The position numbers and the translations under genes are program-made. From Ananas comosus (lineage: Eukaryota > Streptophyta > Magnoliopsida > Poales > Bromeliaceae), in the NCBI RefSeq assembly GCF_001540865.1, contig NC_033641.1, positions 5,161,643-5,225,642 on the forward strand: a DNA stretch of 64,000 nt, given 5' to 3'. Every line of letters starts with the position of its first letter. Position 1 is the first letter of the stretch. Positions 12,454 to 21,808 of this stretch are shown piece by piece. The notes beneath the pieces are model-generated. The model was not told the origin of the DNA. It ran no database searches and was given only the letters and a program-made list of their open reading frames with translations.

Positions 12454-12756
12454 GTTCGGGAATCGGTCTCCCTTTCCAGAGACCGGTTGCCTCAACATCC
12501 CACGCAGTGAGGACCCTCGGGGACCGGTCCCAGAACATTGAAAAACTCAGTTTGTCCAGATTCATATTTTAAAAACCATCCTAAGTCTTCCAAACACTTT
12601 TAAACTTTTATAAATCATCATCAATGATATTTAAACTTACCGAGCATTATGCATTCATGTTTTGAATCTTCGAGTCTTCGATCTTCATTTCTTCTTCTTC
12701 AAACATTCAAGACTCCGACTAACTTCACGAAATATGCCAACATAAAATCCGTAACA
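12454..12756 (-). repeat. Inverted 303-bp copy of the LTR X 5' end
   Basis: The reverse complement of this segment matches 11552-11854 with few differences, ending ...CCGTAACA, the complement of TGTTACGG. Together they form an inverted repeat with about 600 bp between the arms. Immediately right of it, gypsy LTR D begins part-way through its U3. Confidence 0.85.
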
Positions 12757-15700
12757 TGAACGAGGCGAAATGAAATCATAGGTTTGTTTTCTCTGTCGTG
12801 CTGATCGCACTGGTGCGATCCGTTCGCAAATCTGACCGACGGATCTGCAGATATCGCACGTTGATCGAGGAGGGGTCTTAGATGGCAAAATGGTATTTTT
12901 CTGAAAAGCGCAAGATTTTATGTATCGTTTTGCGTGAAATCGAAGGCAGAGGTGTATTCACGCATTTTACTCGCGCTGTGAAGGACTCAGTTTAAAATTC
13001 TGAGTTTAGCTTGACTTATTTGCAAAATTACACCATGGTATATTTGGTCTTCTAGGGTTTCTTCATGCTAACCCTAACCCTAGCGACCAAGCTAACCCCC
13101 AGCCACCTCCTTGCTTCCCCCTGTCCTAGCCGCACGCCTCCCGGTCGCCGCCGACCGAGCCCCGGCCGGCCAGCAGCAGCTGCAGCCTCCCTCTTCATTT
13201 TTTTCATCTCCTCCACCACCTTTCTCTTTGCCTCTTTGGCCGAGGTTGGTACTGAGCACCCCCTCCCTTGGTCCCCTCTCCGGCGTCACCCCCGGAGTCC
13301 CGGTGACCCTCGCTGCCAACCGCCGTCGCCTCTACGTGCCGCCGCTGCCACCCTTGCAGCCTACAGCCATCCAGCCCGAGCTCGGGCCGAGGTCTGTGTG
13401 CGGCTTCTTCCCCGCGCCGCCGCCGCTTTAGTCTACCTCCGCGGCTTCCCTCCGGCCTCCTACCGTCCACCGCCGTTGTCCCTGAGCTCCCAAGCCACCG
13501 CCGTGGCCGCCATTGCCTCTGGCCCCAAGCAGTAGCTTGTGCGGGCTTGGCTCGCTCCGCCGACATCGCCGCCGCTCCTCGCCGCCGGCCAAGGTGAGCA
13601 CCGTGGTCCTTCCCTCCCCCGCACCCACCTCTAGCCTTTTCGGCGGTGTCGCCCCTTTAGGGCCTTTTTGGTTGCTGTTTCTGGTTTGCGCAGGCTTTTT
13701 CGGTGATCTGAGGCTGTCCCGATGCCTCCGGAGGTGAGCACGGTGGTCGTTGGTCAGTGTCGATCACAGTGCTCACCTCACTTTGGATCAACGACTTCCG
13801 GAATTGCATTTTTGGCGTGGTTTTCCCCGAGTGCGCGCTATTCACAGAACTTTCGGGTCACTCCTGCGCCTTGCACAGTGAGCCGTTGGGCTCCGGATCG
13901 TGAGCACGACCTCCGGTATGTCGAGACCAATCAGTACACGTCTCGACGGACCTTGGAAGTCCTTGGTTTGTGAAAACGAGCCACATAATCACTCGATTTA
14001 CATAAAATGTCAGGATTTTATGTAAATGTAGGGACTTTTATGCAATTGTGCACCTTGTGGCTACTGTGGGCAGTGTGTATGTGTGTGTAGTGATCTCTGG
14101 ACTGATTGTCCAAGGTCCGTGAGCCTTTGCGGAAATTAAAAGTCGATTTCGGTGCGTTTTTAAGCGAAATTCACCGGCGGAACGCGGTTTCGGTTCGGAT
14201 TTCATCCGACGGTGTTTGTTTGCTTCGTGAGTTGTTGCTGAGCCTTGTCGGTTGGTCACCATCATCATATCATAGGTTCGAAGATGACAGGTGAGCGACG
14301 GTGGGTTCCGGTGTCGAAATTGACACTTTCGGGAACCCGTATACGTACAATTATCCGGCGATAATTGTGTAGTTGTGTAAACTTGTGTTTGCTGTCAAGA
14401 CGTCCAAATCGGGATGTTTTGTGGCAGCGGGTGACTCGTGATGCGAGTCGGTGAGTTTCGGGACATTTAGTGGGTCCCGACGGTATCCCGGTGTGATTTT
14501 CAGGACTTCTGGCGAGTTACGATGATCGATTTTGGAAAACCAATTTTGGGGAATTGTGTGGGGTTTGTGAGTCATGTATTCTAGATTTTTGGGTTAGTTA
14601 CTAACTCGGTGGACCTTCGTAGGTCCGATTGTCGATCGTATACAGTTTGGAGACCGGCGCGACTTTAGAACAGGTGGGTGCTTCGAGCTAGTAGTCGGTG
14701 AGATCATTTCACCTTCCTCTATTTTTCTATTCCAGCATTGTACTCTTTACATGTCGTTGCTTTGTTTATCATTCGTATATCTTACTTTATTAGTTGCATA
14801 TTGTTAGTTGTTGATAAACATGTAGAGCAGGCTTGCATATAGATATTGTATCTTTGTGGACCTTGGGTCCAGGCAACACATCGACTCCTTTGTCATATGT
14901 TTTGATCTGGTTGATCGTGGTTTGGCGTTGTACGCCCTTATTTCTGGCTTCGGCCTAGGCACCAGCTTCAGCCGGCTTTCGCATTTGAGCATATCAGCAT
15001 GACTTAGTCACAGCACTTGGGGGTATTCATGACACCAGGTCGGTTTGGCCACCGACTGGAGGTGTACTTATCCGGATAGGTCATCCAGTGGGCAGATGAA
15101 TCAGGTCGGTGCAAATTTGTGACAGGCAACGCTTGAGGCCTACGGACCAATATAGCAGGCACTCGATTGGGTACAGTTTCAGTTTGGTTACCTTGAGGCA
15201 TGTTTAGTATTGTTTTCCATACAATAGCAGTCTTTATTGCTTGCTTCTTATCTATCTGTTATAGCTACTGTAGTTCTCTTCATATCACAGTATCTGTATT
15301 TTGTTTACCTTACTTCCTTTAGTTTTCGGTGATTACGACTTGCCTTCGTGGCTCTATCATACCTACTGGGAAACCTTGATTGCGGTTTCTCACCCCTCAT
15401 TTCCCCAGGTGATTCGGGCAGGGAATTGGCATTGGGCACGAAAAGAGGACGATCTAGCTAGCCTGCCGTAGCGACTGTCACCTGGATTACTTTTATTTTC
15501 GCATTTAGTAGTTTAATAAATAAATGGTTCAGTTAGATGATCTCTATGATTGTTTGAATGTTCGTGAATTGGTTTTAGTGGATCTGTGGATGTTTTTAGT
15601 ATACATGCGATTGGATAATTGGTTTTGGTTTTATGTATTCATACTTGGTGGTTTTCTACCCATCGAGGTAGTCGGTTTTCAAAATGATGTTTCCGAGTGG

Positions 15701-16133
15701 GAAACACTTGTTAAAAAGGTTTTCGAATGATTTTTGTAAATGATTGAATTAGAGTTTAAAAAACAAAGCTTCCGGTTGGGGAGCACTTTTAAGTAGGATG
15801 CTTGTTGTACTGTGCATTGCATCATCCAGCGCTTAAGGAGTGTTTAGAAGCATGCATCATTTCGAAGGATCGCTAGCTGTATGAAAATGCATGGCATGAA
15901 TTGATTGTTGATTGATAAATGTAGGTTGTGGTTAAGATCCTGATGTATCGTTGGTACATCGTGCAAATACAAAGGAGACTCTGTTTGAGTGGACAAAGAA
16001 ACTTTGTATTTGTGGCGGGTCTGTACGTCACGTGGGCCAGGTTAAAAAAAAAAAGACACGTTTTCTGCAACTCTGATTTCAAATATTGTATTCATTTTAA
16101 AAAGGCCTTTAAAATCGGCCTCGGGGCGTGACA
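12757..16133 (+). mobile_element. Ty3-gypsy LTR D, 5' end missing
   Basis: Ends CGGGGCGTGACA at 16133. It shares blocks with the other gypsy LTRs: near 12840 the CGACGGATCT segment also seen in LTR F (18425); at 12905-13080 the leader beginning ATTTTATGTATCG and ending CCCTAACCCTAG, shared with LTR E; at 15355-15410 the 'actggg...ttctcaccc' module. A GC-rich part (13095-13650) has open frames that I take as non-coding leader. It is cut on the left by the Sirevirus LTR fragment. No primer-binding site follows the right end, so it is a solo or truncated LTR. Confidence 0.65.
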
Positions 16134-16405
16134 TACATAATCTAGATACTTAAAATAAATAACCTCGTTGCGAGATTTTAAACTTGCAAGCGAAAGGTAG
16201 AGGAAAATATTTTTCAAAATAAAATTCCCACTGTGAGATTTTTCCTCACATGCAAAACTTAGGGAAAAAGTAATTTTAGAAAGTATAATCTAACGAAAGA
16301 AAATAGTCAAAGGGTTAAATTTAACAGCATAATTTTAATTATGGTATTAAATAATTAATTAATTTAATTAATATATTTAAATTATTATTTATTGCTTAAA
16401 TAATA

Positions 16406-16436
<31 letters not shown>

Positions 16437-16567
16437 AATTAATTAATTATTTATTTATTTAGTTATTTAATTTATTATTGTAATAACTGAGATTCGAATA
16501 ATAATGGCAATTCGAATTTGAACTTTTAAATTTCAAATGTTACTATATACCTATAGTATATACTAAG

Positions 16568-16568
<1 letters not shown>
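16134..16568. repeat. AT-rich stretch with TTTA/AAT microsatellites
   Basis: Mostly AT. Simple tetranucleotide runs of TTTA type lie at about 16408-16475, with A/T-rich sequence on either side. No gene or terminal repeat is seen. Confidence 0.75.

Positions 16569-16631
<63 letters not shown>
16569..16631. repeat. (TA)n microsatellite
   Basis: About 60 bp of perfect TA dinucleotide, forming the left flank of a small inverted-repeat element. Confidence 0.95.
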
Positions 16632-16633
<2 letters not shown>

Positions 16634-16848
16634 GAGCTAGAATACTTTTAGAAGCAGCAACCCTTTGGTGCTTCTAAGTTTTTAGCCTTTGGATCTACTC
16701 CTTGATTACTAATACCGCTTGGATCAAACACTATTCCACCTACCACCACCTACCACAATCATCCCAACCCTATATCTCTAGCTCCATCGAAAGGCTAAAA
16801 ACTCAAAAGTACCACCCTCTTGGTACTTTTGTAAGTATTCTAGCTCAA
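16632..16848. mobile_element. Small (217 bp) inverted-repeat element
   Basis: The first 56 bp (starting TTGAGCTAGAATACTT, ending GTTTTTAGCC) match the reverse complement of the last 56 bp, apart from differences in the hairpin part. Each end contains its own palindrome (AGAAGC...GCTTCT on the left, CAAAAGTACC...GGTACTTTTG on the right). The middle is about 100 bp of unrelated sequence. A TA run lies on the left and CT/TA runs on the right. The tip GAGCTAG resembles that of the 16902-17439 element, which suggests a related family. Confidence 0.75.
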
Positions 16849-16901
16849 CTCCCCTCCCCCCCCTCTCTCTCTATCTATATATATAGAGAGAGAGAGAGAG
16901 A

Positions 16902-17439
16902 GTGAGCTAGTATGCTTCTGGAAGTACGGAGCCTTCCGTGCTTTCAAGTCGTTTTCGATGTTGGGACTGTCAAATCGACGATCAGCTCTACTAAACTTGA
17001 TCTATAGTATTTGAAATACCTAGAAAATAAATTTTGCAATTTTTCGATTTTATTTGCCTAGTAATCGAAGGGGCTCAAAATCAATAATTTTAATGGCCGT
17101 GGTGAGCCGTTTGCAAGTTTAACGTTATAGAAATATCCAAATCACGTAAAAGTTTGATAGAAAATTTTTTATACTATATAAAACAAGATCAATATTTTTG
17201 ATCTAAAATTTTATCGTCATATCATCACATTTTATAAGATTTTTATTTTCAGCCGTTGATTTTGAGCCACTTTGATCACTAGGCAAATGACATCAAAAAA
17301 TCACAAAATTTATTTTCTAGATTCTTAAAATACTCTAGATCAAGCCTAACGGAGCTGATCGTCGATTCGAGAGTCCCAACATTGAAAACGATTTGGAAGC
17401 ACAGAGCGCTTCGTGCTTCCAAAAGCATACCAGCCGCAC
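16902..17439. mobile_element. Inverted-repeat (MITE-like) element, copy B
   Basis: Same family as 1085-1609. Shared internal blocks include 'aaaattttttatactatataaaacaagatcaatat' around 17160-17195, and both tips contain the 'gtatgctt...gaagcac' palindromic region. Left tip GTGAGCTAGTATGC; right tip reads GTGCGGCTGGTATGC on the complement. GA and TA repeats lie directly left and TA repeats directly right. No coding capacity. Confidence 0.8.
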
Positions 17440-17487
17440 TTTATAAATATATATAATAAATATATATATGTATATATATGTATATAT

Positions 17488-17521
<34 letters not shown>

Positions 17522-17570
17522 ACATATATGTATATATATACATATACATATATGTATATATATATACATA

Positions 17571-17601
<31 letters not shown>

Positions 17602-17615
17602 ACATATATTTATTA
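17440..17615. repeat. TA/TATG microsatellite
   Basis: Imperfect TA and TATG/CATA repeats. Reading frames through it give Tyr-Ile-Tyr repeats with no meaning. Confidence 0.95.
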
Positions 17616-17665
17616 GAGGGAAGGTAGTTAGGAGTAATAAGAAAGGTAGGTTGGTTGGTCATTAT

Positions 17666-17678
17666 TGGTATCAGAGCC
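17666..17678 (+). promoter_or_regulatory. Orphan retrotransposon primer-binding site
   Basis: TGGTATCAGAGCC, complementary to the 3' end of initiator tRNA-Met, lies in a unique piece of about 175 bp (17616-17790) between microsatellites. No LTR is recognisable upstream and only about 110 bp of leader-like sequence follows. It is best read as a small remnant of an LTR element split or eroded by TA-repeat expansion. Confidence 0.55.
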
Positions 17679-17790
17679 ATCTAAGTCTTAGACTTAGATA
17701 AGTCTTCGATAAACCTGAGATGTATAGCAACCTAAGAACTCGCAGGCTTACTGTCTATAGCAGGGTAATACATCACCGACAACCCATGGT

Positions 17791-17796
17791 ATATAT

Positions 17797-17842
<46 letters not shown>

Positions 17843-17859
17843 GTATATATATATATATG

Positions 17860-17904
<45 letters not shown>

Positions 17905-17906
17905 GT
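17791..17906. repeat. (TA)n-rich microsatellite
   Basis: TA repeats with interspersed TATG units, left of the SINE. Confidence 0.95.
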
Positions 17907-17919
17907 ATATATGTACATA

Positions 17920-18085
17920 TAACCGACCGTCCCTAGAGCAAGTGGCAAAGGGCTTGATGATTGGTACCTGAGACCCAAGTTCGAATTCTAGTTGATTCAT
18001 ATTTTCAGCTAAGTTTATTTCTAAATGAAATAAACGAAGCGGGTAGCGTGCTACCTATCTATCAAAAAAAATAAAAAAAATAAAA
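17920..18085 (+). mobile_element. tRNA-derived SINE with 13-bp target-site duplication
   Basis: The element is about 166 bp. Near its 5' end is an A-box-like AGAGCAAGTGGC (17935-17946) and about 35 bp later a B-box-like AAGTTCGAATTC, the order and spacing of an RNA polymerase III internal promoter. The tail is A-rich with AAAAAAATAAAA. The 13-bp sequence ATATATGTACATA occurs at 17907-17919 and again at 18086-18098, directly flanking the element. SINEs are copied by LINE machinery. This one would have no protein of its own. The flanks are TA-rich, but the GTAC in the duplication makes chance less likely. Confidence 0.8.
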
Positions 18086-18098
18086 ATATATGTACATA

Positions 18099-18250
18099 GA
18101 CATATGTATATACACATATGTATATACATATATATGTATATACATACATATATATCTATATACATACATATATTATATACATATATATGTATGTATATAC
18201 ATATATATGTATATACATACGTGTATATACATATGTATATGTACATATAT

Positions 18251-18300
<50 letters not shown>

Positions 18301-18304
18301 TATA
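18099..18304. repeat. TA/CATA microsatellite
   Basis: TATA/CATA/TATG repeats ending in a pure TA run at about 18259-18304. Confidence 0.95.
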
Positions 18305-18312
18305 GGTTATTG

Positions 18313-20035
18313 GTGAAACCCGGAGATGGTCAATTTTGTCGCAAATCGGTGGCCAAATCGAACGAAACAAAATTATAGATTCGATGCCCCAGTTGTGCAA
18401 AACGCGCTGGCGTGATCTGATCAGAAATTCGACGGACGGATCTCCGGAAATCGCATAAAGTTCGCTGAGGGGTCGAAATTTGGCAAAGCGGTAAATTACA
18501 GAAAAACCCTATGTAACACACTGAACTTTAGCAAATTGTAAGGTTCGAGTGTTTGATTAGTGTTCTGAGTTTTTCCAGTTATTCTGGAGGGTCGCAGACT
18601 GTGTTCCGACTTATGACTCGCATCCTGATGAGTGAGAATTAAAACTTAGCACCAAAACCTCAAAAATGCAGATTTTGGGATAGCTCTCGGGTTGGACTCT
18701 GCAGAGTAGAGTACCGGTACTGCATTGCTAGAGTACAATGCAGTACCGGCACTAGAGCTGGTACCGGTACTGCCCTGCGATGGTATCGGTACGCAGTGTA
18801 TTTTCTCGCCAACCCGAGGCTCGGGTTTGCGCGTGCTGCTGTCTGGTACTGGTACGCCGGCCCGTGTCACCGGTACACAGTGCAGTGGAGACTGCACGTT
18901 GTTGGAGGGCTTTTGTAGATTGTTACATCTCTGTATATACCCTTACAGCCCTTAGATGGCTCTTTTGAGCCCTAATCCGTGGAGAGCTCAGGTGAGGGCC
19001 TTCTCTCTTGCTTTTTCTCCCATTTCTCTTGGTTTTAGCTTGTTTTGATCTCTCTTTTCCTCTCCCCTTTGCTTCATGTTGGGTTTCCACCATTGGAGAA
19101 GCATTGGAGCTTTGTTTGGAGCTTGTTGGAGGGGAGAACTTCAACTCTAGCACCTTCCTAGCTAGGTTTGGGACTTCAAGAGAGATTAGTAAGCTTGATC
19201 TTCCATTAGATCATGTTTTTGGAGGATTTTTGTGTATAAACATAGAAATGAGAAATCTAGAGTTTATTTGAAAATTTTTGATTTATAACTTTTGGAGCTT
19301 AATTGATTGGTTTAAAACCTTCCTTTATGTTGGTTTTAAAGTGTTCTGGCTCTCATTGGGAGATTGAGAGAGACTTTCACCATACAAGGTGAGTTTTGCC
19401 CTTTTCTTGGGTTGGTTAATGTTTGATCCTAGGAGTGTTCGTTCATTGCATTTAACTCTTTTAGAGTTTCCTTTAGGGAGCTAGGAGGCTAGTGGACACC
19501 TTCTTTTGCGCAAACGAAAGGGTTGTAAGGAGTTCTTGGTGGGTTTGACCTCACCGAAATAGGTGAACTCCCCCTATGTTATTTTACTTGTTGTAAAATA
19601 GAAATTCATGCATATTCATGCTAGATAGAGCTTATGTGAATTTTACAATGCTTAAAATACTTGTGTTATGTTTCATGAAAAATCACCTCTATGTAGTAGA
19701 GAGATATGTGCATTGTAATCATGCATATGAATAGCATTCTTTTATATGATTTGGAACCATGTTTCATATGATGAAAATGGCTAGAATAATATGCTCTTGG
19801 ACATAAAACTCATGCTTGACATAGTGGACAAAAATGCCATAAAGAGGCGTTCAATCTAGTGAATGGTTAAACTTCTACATGATGACATAGTGATAGACCT
19901 TTGGGTAGCTAGCTTTTATACCATATTTTAGACATGATGACATTGGACTTGAGGCGGATGATTACGCTTGCTTGTCATTGTACTCATTCGCACATGCTTG
20001 TGAGGGTCGCTCCACACAAGCCGGCACTCCGAAGA
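18313..20035 (+). mobile_element. Ty3-gypsy LTR F, left part
   Basis: Shares with LTR D the segment 'cgacggatct...atcgca' and the following 'ggggtc' (about 18432-18473). It then carries a palindrome array of GTACCGGTAC type (18713-18874) and a TATA-like TGTATATACCC near 18930, followed by leader sequence with a 'caggtgagg' block. It stops at 20035 where Sirevirus-like element A starts. The sequence resumes at 46194. The start at 18313 (TGAAACCC) is my best guess, since no target duplication could be verified. Confidence 0.6.
18713..18874 (+). promoter_or_regulatory. GTACCGGTAC palindrome array in gypsy LTR F
   Basis: ACCGGT or near-matches start at 18713, 18745 (ACCGGC), 18763, 18785 (ATCGGT), 18848 (ACTGGT) and 18869. 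Most are embedded in GTACCGGTAC. Successive spacings are 32, 18, 22, 63 and 21 bp. The array ends about 55 bp before a TATA-like box at about 18930. Confidence 0.65.
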
Positions 20036-21228
20036 TGTTAGATATGGATCCCAAGGATCTGAAAGGTAAGTAACACCTAGAGGGGGGTGAATAGGTGTAA
20101 ATCTGGCAAACAAAACAAAACTCGATGCAAACAAAACAAAGTAGCAGAAATTAAAGCAGCACACCGAGAATTTAACGTGGGAAAACTCCAAATCGGAGTG
20201 AAAAACCCACGGGACCAATCACGCAAAAAAAATCCACTAAGAAAACTTGAGTACAAGTGATTTCTACGAAATTACACGACTCAATTTACCGATTTCTTGT
20301 TGATGGTGATCTTTGCCGGTCCTCGATCGATAGGAATCCACCAATCGACCTTGCTGCAACTCCACGCAGCGTCAACGCCTCAACTCCTCGAAGCGTCCAC
20401 CGAATCCTCGGCTTCACGCGAGATCCACGCGCCGAACCTCCTTCCGGAGCTTGTAGAATCGAAGATTTGTGGTGATTTAACTTTTGAAAACCATAAGCTA
20501 TGGGAGTTCACCTTTTATCTAACATCTACTTGATTCTCGTAATAATTATTGAGTAACAACGAAGAATCAAGCCGATGTTGATTGCTAGAAACTCATCATG
20601 TAAATCGAAGCGAAGAAAACGAGTTTCTAGGGTTTGGAATTGGTAAAATATTCAAAAGCCTTAACTTTAGACGGCCCACATAGCTTATTTATATGTTTAG
20701 AAGACTTAGAAGTAGACTAGGATTGCAAAAAGTCGTTTTCAAAAACCTGTGTCGTCCTCAGAGACCGGTCCTCTCGAGGAGACCGGTCTGTGAGAGACCG
20801 GTCTCTCAAGTGAGGAACCGGTCCCTCTCTGCGTGTTCAAAAACTCAGCGTTCGGGAACCGGTCTCTCAAGCTTGAGACCGGTCCCTCGCTGCACGACAG
20901 AACTACCAAGGTTCGTGAACCGGTCTCTCATCTCAGGGGACCGGTTGCATCAGAACTCACGCAGTGAGGACCTTAGGGGAACCGGTCTCTCCATTTCAGG
21001 GACCGGTCCCAGAACACATGAAAGTTCAGAAAAAATATTTTAAAGCAATCTAAGCCTTCTGAACGTATTCTAATTAGGTATCTTCACCACAAATGATCTT
21101 TTCTTCATACCTTAGGTGTCGAGCTTTCCGAATGAGTCTTCGTTCTCCAATTTGAGTAACTTCTGCGATCAACTCTTCAAGACTCCAAACAACTTTACGA
21201 AATTCGCCAACCTATAAAATCCTTAACA
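20036..21228 (-). mobile_element. 3' LTR of element A (1193 bp)
   Basis: On the minus strand it starts TGTTAAGG directly after a polypurine tract and ends CTAACA. U3 holds the ACCGGT array (20764-21007), followed by TATAAATA (20686-20693), then leader and the conserved 'cacccccctctaggtg' block. It pairs with 44995-46193. The last 190 bp (U3 tip) appear identical between the two LTRs, but the other end (20036 to about 20290) shows roughly 25 differences from its partner. Confidence 0.85.
20764..21007 (-). promoter_or_regulatory. Spaced ACCGGT array in the 3' LTR of element A
   Basis: Ten exact ACCGGT hexamers start at 20764, 20782, 20797, 20817, 20858, 20878, 20919, 20940, 20981 and 21002. 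Spacings are 18, 15, 20, 41, 20, 41, 21, 41 and 21 bp. Most lie in longer partial palindromes such as GAGACCGGTCTC and GGGACCGGTCCC. A hexamer is expected about once per 4 kb by chance. In LTR direction the array ends about 70 bp upstream of the TATA-like box. Confidence 0.85.
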
Positions 21229-21240
21229 ATCTCCCCCTTT
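21229..21240 (-). promoter_or_regulatory. Polypurine tract of element A
   Basis: Complement reads AAAGGGGGAGAT directly before the LTR start. This is the expected second-strand priming site. A second tract of the same type is near 21750-21763. Confidence 0.85.
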
Positions 21241-21582
21241 GGCGATTTCGTGACAAAATATACTACAAAGTTCGTACACAACGCAGAAACAATAAAAAGA
21301 AGATCATCGCAATCACCAAACGATAATCTCCCGCATGATCGATCCAACAAACAAAAATTACAATTTTCATAATCTTAATACAAACTCTATGACTTAGACA
21401 TGGAGTCTTGAAGTCTTGAATTATTCCTGCAAAAACATTCTCAAGACATAATCAAGATTCAAGTATTAAGATCAAACAAAGTATGAAGTCATAGTTCATA
21501 ATCAAACACCCAAAACACTAAAGTCCATCTAAACAAAATGCAACATCAAAGCTAAATACATCTTATCATCAAGAACTATCAA

Positions 21583-21752
21583 GAACTAAAATAACTAAGC
21601 AAAGCGCAAAGCAAAGCTAAGCTAAATGCATCATCATCATCAAATGCATCATCTCAAAACTAAAATAACTAAGCAAAGCGCAAAGCAAAGCTAAGCTAAA
21701 TGCATCATCATCATCAAATGCATCATCATCATCATCATCATCATCATCACAA
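21583..21752. repeat. Tandem duplication and CAT trinucleotide run in the element A 3' region
   Basis: A block of about 73 bp starting near 21583 (containing 'aactaagcaaagcgcaaagc') is repeated at about 21657, each copy followed by CATCATCAT runs. The second run extends to about 21748. It lies between the envelope-like gene and the 3' LTR and is non-coding. Confidence 0.8.
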
Positions 21753-21808
21753 TCTCCCCCTTTTTGTCAGAAAGCGCCAAAACGACAAAAAGATAAGTCT
21801 GGTAACTC

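Noticed and set aside
13068..13082. CCCTAACCCTAG, telomere-like (also at 47261)
   Set aside because: Only two units and at the same place in two homologous LTR leaders. It is part of the LTR, not an interstitial telomere.
13065..13566. Long overlapping frames (156 aa on plus, 120 aa on minus) rich in Pro/Ala/Arg
   Set aside because: GC-rich leader of gypsy LTR D, homologous in position to LTR E. Open frames on both strands and no motif point to composition.
17666..17678. Possible tRNA gene remnant
   Set aside because: Only the 13-base primer-binding complement is present. No cloverleaf arms.
17335..18400. Many open frames of 65-90 codons on both strands
   Set aside because: They are translations of TA/TATG/CATA repeats (Tyr-Ile repeats). 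No gene.
20764..21007. Regular short repeats looked like a CRISPR-type array
   Set aside because: Plant LTR context, repeats of only 6-12 bp with variable spacers of 15-41 bp, position just before a TATA box. They are regulatory palindromes, not CRISPR.
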